Shown: positions 59,848 through 64,000 of the stretch, in pieces | How positions within the stretch are numbered: position 1 is the first letter of the stretch | How the letters are laid out: each line of letters begins with the position of its first letter | NCBI GenBank assembly: GCA_017427775.1 | Contig: JAFRSD010000015.1 | Coordinates: 1 to 64,000 of the forward strand | DNA: 64,000 nucleotides | Reading direction: 5' to 3' | Source of the DNA: Lachnospiraceae bacterium | Lineage (GTDB): Bacteria > Bacillota > Clostridia > Lachnospirales > Lachnospiraceae | Program-made: the position numbers and the translations under genes | The notes under the pieces: model-generated | The model's input: the letters and a program-made list of their open reading frames with translations, nothing else | The model's database searches: none | What the model was told of the DNA's origin: nothing

Positions 59848-62091
59848 TTACGCAAGCACCGGCGCGGCATCACTGCTCAGGACCGGTTCATCACTGTCCT
59901 CACCCTTTAAGGCCTGCATCTGCAGCTGGGCCGTAACGAGGCCGTAGTAAATGCCCTTCTTCTCCATCAGCTCGTTGTGCGTGCCGACCTCGGCGATGTG
60001 GTGTCCGTCAATAACAACGAGACGGTCCGCATCCTTCAGTGTGGAAAGTCTGTGGGCGATGGCAAATGTGGTGCAATTTGCCGTCAGTCTCTCAAGCGCC
60101 TTCTGAATCAGGTATTCGCTCTCAGTATCGAGTGCGGATGTTGCTTCATCGAGGATCAGGATCTTCGGGTTGTTGAGAATTGCTCTTGCGATTGCAAGAC
60201 GCTGTCTCTCACCGCCCGAGATGTTGAAGCCGTGCTCACCGACATAGGTGTTGTAGCCGTCTGGCGTCTTCAGGATGAAATCGTGCGCGTTGGCCATCTT
60301 GGCGGCGCGGATGATCTCCTCCTCGGTCGCGTCGGGCTTAGCAAATTTCAGGTTGTTGTAGATCGTGCCGGCAAAGAGGAAGTTCTCCTGCAGAACGACA
60401 CCGATCTGCGAGTGGTATTTTTCGATCTTCAGGTCGTTGATGTCCGTACCGTCGATCAGAATCTGCCCGTCATCTACCTCGTAGAGACGCATGATCAGGT
60501 TGATCATCGTCGATTTGCCGGTGCCTGATGCGCCGACCAGACCGATCATCTCGCCGGGCTTAACGGAAAGATTGATCTTCTCAAGAACCGGCTCGTAGGA
60601 GTGGTAACCGAACGTTACGTTGCGGAATTCAACTGCGCCCTTCACGTCCATCTCCACCGCGTTCTCATGGTCCTGAATCATCGGCTCTTCGTCAAGAACG
60701 TCGTAGATACGCTCCAAGCTCGTCATCAGCTGCGTGATCATACGGGGCAGGAACGTCATCCATCCGAGCGGTCCGTACAGCATCCAGGAATAGCTGATGA
60801 ACTGCATCAGCTCACCCTGTGTCAGGTGTCCGTTCAGCACGCGTACGCCGCCGAAATACGTTACGAAGTAGATACCGAGACCCATTACGAACGAAATGAT
60901 CGGGAACAGCTTCGCCCAGAACACCTCGTTACGCTTCTGCACCTTGGCGAACTCAGCCGCGAGCTCCTTGAAGTTCTCGGCCTCCTGCTCCTCGGTACCA
61001 AACGACTTTACGACACGGATACCGGTCAGAACATCCTGCAGACCGGAATTGATCTTATCGCTCTTATGCCACTGCATGTGGAAACGGCGATGGATGTTCT
61101 TACGGAACGAAATCGAAAGTCCCAATGCAACGGGGACAAATGTAACGCAGACGATCGTCAGCTGCCAGCTGAGCCGTACCATTACGATAACCGCCGAGAT
61201 CATCGTGATCAGGCACGAGAACATGCCTGCAAAACCGTCTTCCATGAAGCGTCTGATCTGTGCGGTATCACCGGTAATACGGTTCATCAGCGCGCCCGGA
61301 CGGCGGTCCTGAATGAACGACAGCGAGAGCTTCTGGATCTTATGATACAACTGACGGCGAAGGTCCTTGCTGATCCTCGTTCCCATCGACATACAGGTGT
61401 AATAACGGGCCACGGAAATGCCGATCAGCGTGATCGAAAGGATCGCCATCGTGATCGCATACACGATAATTTCCTGCGTCGTGCCGACAGCCGGACGCAG
61501 GTTCTTATCGATGAACCTCTTCTGCACTTCCGGGATCAGCAGCTGAACCGCCGAAGTGGAAAGCATCAATAACGCGATCAAAACGAGAAGCCCCTTATAG
61601 TTTCCGCAGAAACCGAGGAACTTACGGAAAGCGGAGGGTTTTCCGCTGCACTTCGGGCATTCGCTCATGCCGCGAAGCGCGCGTCCGCATATCGGACACA
61701 CATGGTCACGTTCCCTGCTGACCGCTTCCTTTTTGGAACCTTCTTTAATGAGCAGTGCTCCCTTTGCGACAAATGCGACACGGGACACATGCTTCATACT
61801 GAACCGTGCCAGGATCCGGTCTTCGGTATCACCCTCATTGCGGGCTACGAGAATTCCGTTATTGACAAGCGATTCACATTTGAGGAACGCAATATCCGAA
61901 AGCGGTATGTCTTCCGAAACGGCCTGATCCGTCAGGACGACAAGACGGCGGTCGGTTACGACAATGTAGCCGTTACTCGTCCAGTGCCCTTCCGTATCGA
62001 TGTCATATGGCGAACAGTACCGGATCGTTTCCCCTTTCCCGAGCGCCAGCAGTTCCGACTGACGCTTCGGCAATTTAAATTTCAAGTCCAT
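59848..62091 (-). CDS. ABC exporter with N-terminal PH-like domain and zinc ribbon (DUF1854-associated)
   Basis: The 748-aa protein has an unusual N-terminal extension before the exporter: a beta-rich PH-like region (about 1-125; GYIVVTDRRLVVLTDQ) and a zinc ribbon with Cys132, Cys135, Cys145 and Cys148. A type IV ABC exporter follows, with six membrane helices (about 165-450), Walker A GASGTGKST (about 520), Q-loop, signature ISGGERQR and Walker B ILILDEATSALD. Motifs are complete, so it should hydrolyse ATP. The start is the ATG at 62091 after GAGGT. The partner subunit lies upstream of the DUF1854 gene. Such transporter/DUF1854 pairs are known in proteobacteria near cyanophycin genes; the cargo here is unknown. 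Confidence 0.88.
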   Translation of the reverse strand: MDLKFKLPKRQSELLALGKGETIRYCSPYDIDTEGHWTSNGYIVVTDRRLVVLTDQAVSEDIPLSDIAFLKCESLVNNGILVARNEGDTEDRILARFSMKHVSRVAFVAKGALLIKEGSKKEAVSRERDHVCPICGRALRGMSECPKCSGKPSAFRKFLGFCGNYKGLLVLIALLMLSTSAVQLLIPEVQKRFIDKNLRPAVGTTQEIIVYAITMAILSITLIGISVARYYTCMSMGTRISKDLRRQLYHKIQKLSLSFIQDRRPGALMNRITGDTAQIRRFMEDGFAGMFSCLITMISAVIVMVRLSWQLTIVCVTFVPVALGLSISFRKNIHRRFHMQWHKSDKINSGLQDVLTGIRVVKSFGTEEQEAENFKELAAEFAKVQKRNEVFWAKLFPIISFVMGLGIYFVTYFGGVRVLNGHLTQGELMQFISYSWMLYGPLGWMTFLPRMITQLMTSLERIYDVLDEEPMIQDHENAVEMDVKGAVEFRNVTFGYHSYEPVLEKINLSVKPGEMIGLVGASGTGKSTMINLIMRLYEVDDGQILIDGTDINDLKIEKYHSQIGVVLQENFLFAGTIYNNLKFAKPDATEEEIIRAAKMANAHDFILKTPDGYNTYVGEHGFNISGGERQRLAIARAILNNPKILILDEATSALDTESEYLIQKALERLTANCTTFAIAHRLSTLKDADRLVVIDGHHIAEVGTHNELMEKKGIYYGLVTAQLQMQALKGEDSDEPVLSSDAAPVLA

Positions 62092-62167
62092 AATCAAACC
62101 TCATTTCTTCTCTCAGAAACCGCACATTTGTCTTTATCCCGTGCGGCCGATGCAGAGCTGTTTCTTT

Positions 62168-62749
62168 TTACAGGAACAGGTCGAGCATCTTCAGTTCACG
62201 TGCGGACAGCTTCGTGTAATCCGGGATCTCGAAACGGTTTCCGTCGAGATCGCTGATGAGAAGACGCACGTCCGAAAGGTTTACAACCGAACTCGAATTC
62301 ATATAGATCACGAATTTGCACGGTCCCTGGTCGGTCTCCACATCGAAATACGCATGTCCGTATTCGTCTTTGATATTGTTGATCTTCTTGATGATCGGCG
62401 TGAAGTAGCGGATGTCCATCTGCTCTTCGAGCATCTTTCTCGTCTCGGGATCCACATCGGTCTCGAGGTCCTTGATCATGCCGATCTCCTTTGATTTCTC
62501 ATCTATGGTGCGGATGGAAATGTATTTGTTCCGGTCCGTGAACGGGAAGCTCCGCACAACGCGGATTCGGTCATAATGCTCCGGCGCAATGCTGTCCTTC
62601 AGGTCAAGCGAAACGAATCCGCCCTTTGTGCGGGCAAATGTCGCGTTGTCCTTCGTGATCATGCGCAGCCTGAGCATCTGCTCGGTCTCAGCTTCCATCT
62701 GTTCGAGATTGAACTCTTCGTCTGCACCTTCAAACTGTTTAAAACCCAT
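62168..62749 (-). CDS. DUF1854 family protein
   Basis: 193-aa soluble protein. VRSFPFTDRNKYISIRT (about 89-105), a central region GMIKDLETDVDPETRKMLEEQ-like (about 112-130), ITPIIKKINNIKDEYGHAYFDVETD-type strands (quoted in parts, about 135-160) and the basic C-terminus match DUF1854. The family is found next to ABC exporters with PH-like N-termini, as here, and is probably an accessory or regulatory subunit. It sits between the two exporter genes (76 and 95 bp gaps) and must be co-transcribed with them. No catalytic motif is seen. Confidence 0.85.
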   Translation of the reverse strand: MGFKQFEGADEEFNLEQMEAETEQMLRLRMITKDNATFARTKGGFVSLDLKDSIAPEHYDRIRVVRSFPFTDRNKYISIRTIDEKSKEIGMIKDLETDVDPETRKMLEEQMDIRYFTPIIKKINNIKDEYGHAYFDVETDQGPCKFVIYMNSSSVVNLSDVRLLISDLDGNRFEIPDYTKLSARELKMLDLFL

Positions 62750-62844
62750 ATTAACACTCTCCTTTTACGGTGGCGGCACACATCCTTGTGCCTGCCGGTT
62801 CGTCGCCTGACAGTAATCTGCGGTTTGCACCGCCTGTCCGGCTT

Positions 62845-64000
62845 TTATTCAATTCCCTTCAGCGCCAAAGCTTTGGTCTGAAGCTCTTTCAGTTTGTAAT
62901 AAACGCCCTTCTTCGCGATCAGTTCCTCATGCGTACCCTCTTCCGCGACTTTGCCTTCGTCGATGACAATCAGGCTGTTCGCGTCACGAAGCGTCGACAG
63001 ACGGTGCGCGATGGAGATCGTGGTACGGCCTTTGATCAGCAGGTTGATGGACTGCTGGATCGCCTGCTCGGTTTCGGTATCCACTGCCGCCGTTGCCTCA
63101 TCGAGGATGAGGATCTTCGGGTTCGCAAGGATGGCACGTGCGATTGAAATACGCTGCCGCTCACCGCCCGACAGTTCCCGTCCCGAGGATCCGATGATCG
63201 TATCGTATCCGTCCGGCATACGGCATATAAAGTCATGGGCGCTCGCAAGAACCGCCGCCCGGATGATCTCTTCACGGGTCGCATCCTTACGCGCATAGGC
63301 GATATTCTCGGCCACGGTTCCCATGAACATGTATGTCTCCTGGGAAACCATCGCGACATAACCGCGGAGCGTCTCAAATGACAGGTCGCGGACATCATAT
63401 CCGTCCAGAAGAACCTGCCCTTCCTGCGGGTCGTAAAGACGCGAGATCAGGTTGACAATCGTCGTCTTACCCGCTCCGGAACGTCCTACGATACCGAGCA
63501 TCTCACCGCTCTTAACCTTTAAGCTTACGTCCTTCAGAACCGGTTTGTGCTTCTCGTAACCGAAGGTCACGTGCTTCATCTCGACCGTTCCGTCGATGTG
63601 ATCGAGTTTGATCGCATCGGGTTTCTCCTGAATCTCGGGAATGGCGTCGATGATCTCGAACATACGCTGCGCGCTGTTCATGCAGTTCGTGTACCAGCGG
63701 AAGAAGAAGGACATGAAGTCCATCGGTCCCGTAAGCTGGCTTACGTAGCCGGTAAATGTGATCAGCACGCCGAGGGAAAGCGTATGCGCCTTCAGGATCA
63801 AAAACGCACCGATCACGTATACGGTCAGAGAAGCAAAATTCTCCGCCATCGAATACAAAGCACTGAATTTGTTATCATAGTTCAAGACCGCCATATCGGC
63901 GCTTCGAACACGTTCGTTACTCTTGTCAAACCGCCCCACTTCGCTCTCTTCCTGACCGAACGCCTTAACGACACGCGCGCCCTGAAGGTTATCATTTACC
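62845..64000 (-). CDS. ABC exporter subunit, partial at the window edge
   Basis: The coding frame stays open to position 64000 (continuing NDNLQGARVVKAFGQEESE before the first in-window start-like codon), so the 5' part lies outside. The visible 385 residues hold the last membrane helices and a full nucleotide-binding domain: GRSGAGKTT, Q-loop, signature LSGGERQR, Walker B ILILDEATAAVD and H-loop AHRLS. It resembles half of a heterodimeric exporter with the protein at 59848-62091; whether it has an N-terminal extension cannot be seen. Confidence 0.9.
   Translation of the reverse strand, partial: VNDNLQGARVVKAFGQEESEVGRFDKSNERVRSADMAVLNYDNKFSALYSMAENFASLTVYVIGAFLILKAHTLSLGVLITFTGYVSQLTGPMDFMSFFFRWYTNCMNSAQRMFEIIDAIPEIQEKPDAIKLDHIDGTVEMKHVTFGYEKHKPVLKDVSLKVKSGEMLGIVGRSGAGKTTIVNLISRLYDPQEGQVLLDGYDVRDLSFETLRGYVAMVSQETYMFMGTVAENIAYARKDATREEIIRAAVLASAHDFICRMPDGYDTIIGSSGRELSGGERQRISIARAILANPKILILDEATAAVDTETEQAIQQSINLLIKGRTTISIAHRLSTLRDANSLIVIDEGKVAEEGTHEELIAKKGVYYKLKELQTKALALKGIE

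Noticed and set aside
59815-59850. Promoter-like TTGCGT-N17-TATAGT at the end of the ABC exporter gene for mutY
   Set aside because: It lies upstream of the exporter's strong terminator, which would stop its transcript before mutY.

Overview
The window looks like a chromosomal segment of a low-to-mid GC Gram-positive anaerobe of the class Clostridia, most likely Lachnospiraceae (inference). The evidence is a Crh/HPr-like protein beside WhiA and HPr kinase, a type III glutamine synthetase, a CIRCE operator, YesL/DUF624, DUF5688, DUF2975/XRE and DUF1854 genes, GGAGG-type ribosome binding sites and many near-consensus sigma-A promoters with 17-bp spacers. Nothing points to a phage, plasmid or transposon. 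Nearly all genes lie on the minus strand; the exceptions are a three-gene block at 38.2-40.5 kb, a tRNA-Arg at 41.1 kb and a patatin-like gene at 57.6 kb.

Layout. 0-0.2 kb: leftward promoter and leader of what looks like an rRNA operon lying just outside the window. 0.4-5.9 kb: operon of a CotH/lamin-tail lipoprotein, two membrane-anchored YD-repeat-like paralogs and a 57-aa protein. 6-11.7 kb: phosphodiesterase, sbcD, sbcC and a DUF3810 protein. 11.8-12.3 kb: two tRNA-Ser genes separated by four hairpin elements, two of them identical 47-bp copies. 12.4-17.9 kb: tsaD, rnz, rimI, tsaB and tsaE (t6A tRNA modification set), then a YcxB-like protein, an ECF riboflavin S component and a C39-like protein. 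17.9-22.5 kb: pfkA and dnaE. 22.6-26.9 kb: crh-like, whiA, murB, ROK glucokinase and hprK. 27-38 kb: uvrC, ftsH, sir2, an AraC regulator, ung, hisF, hisH, a sensor kinase/response regulator pair and a cyclophilin lipoprotein. 38-42.6 kb: DUF2975 protein, XRE regulator, unknown secreted protein, Nudix hydrolase, tRNA-Arg(CCG) and a DUF5688 gene. 42.6-44.5 kb: a complete Pro-Thr-Pro tRNA operon and a third YD-repeat-like paralog. 44.5-57.4 kb: htpG under CIRCE, a TraX-family protein, a GH13 protein lacking its catalytic residues, an ABC-F protein with one degenerate ATP site, glnN, mscS, glgB and yesL. 57.5-59.8 kb: patatin-like hydrolase and mutY. 59.8-64 kb: two ABC exporter subunits around a DUF1854 protein; the last gene is cut by the window edge.

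How the genes fit together. HPr kinase, the Crh-like protein (Glu at position 15, Ser46 kept), glucokinase and phosphofructokinase make a carbon-control and glycolysis neighbourhood. GlgB and the GH13 pseudoenzyme point to glycogen metabolism, possibly with a non-catalytic glucan-binding partner. The least-described candidates are the DUF1854/ABC exporter locus with its PH-like and zinc-ribbon N-terminal extension, the CotH/YD-repeat operon, the catalytically dead GlgX-like protein and the palindromes between the tRNA-Ser genes. All calls come from reading the sequence and remembered family knowledge; no database search was run.
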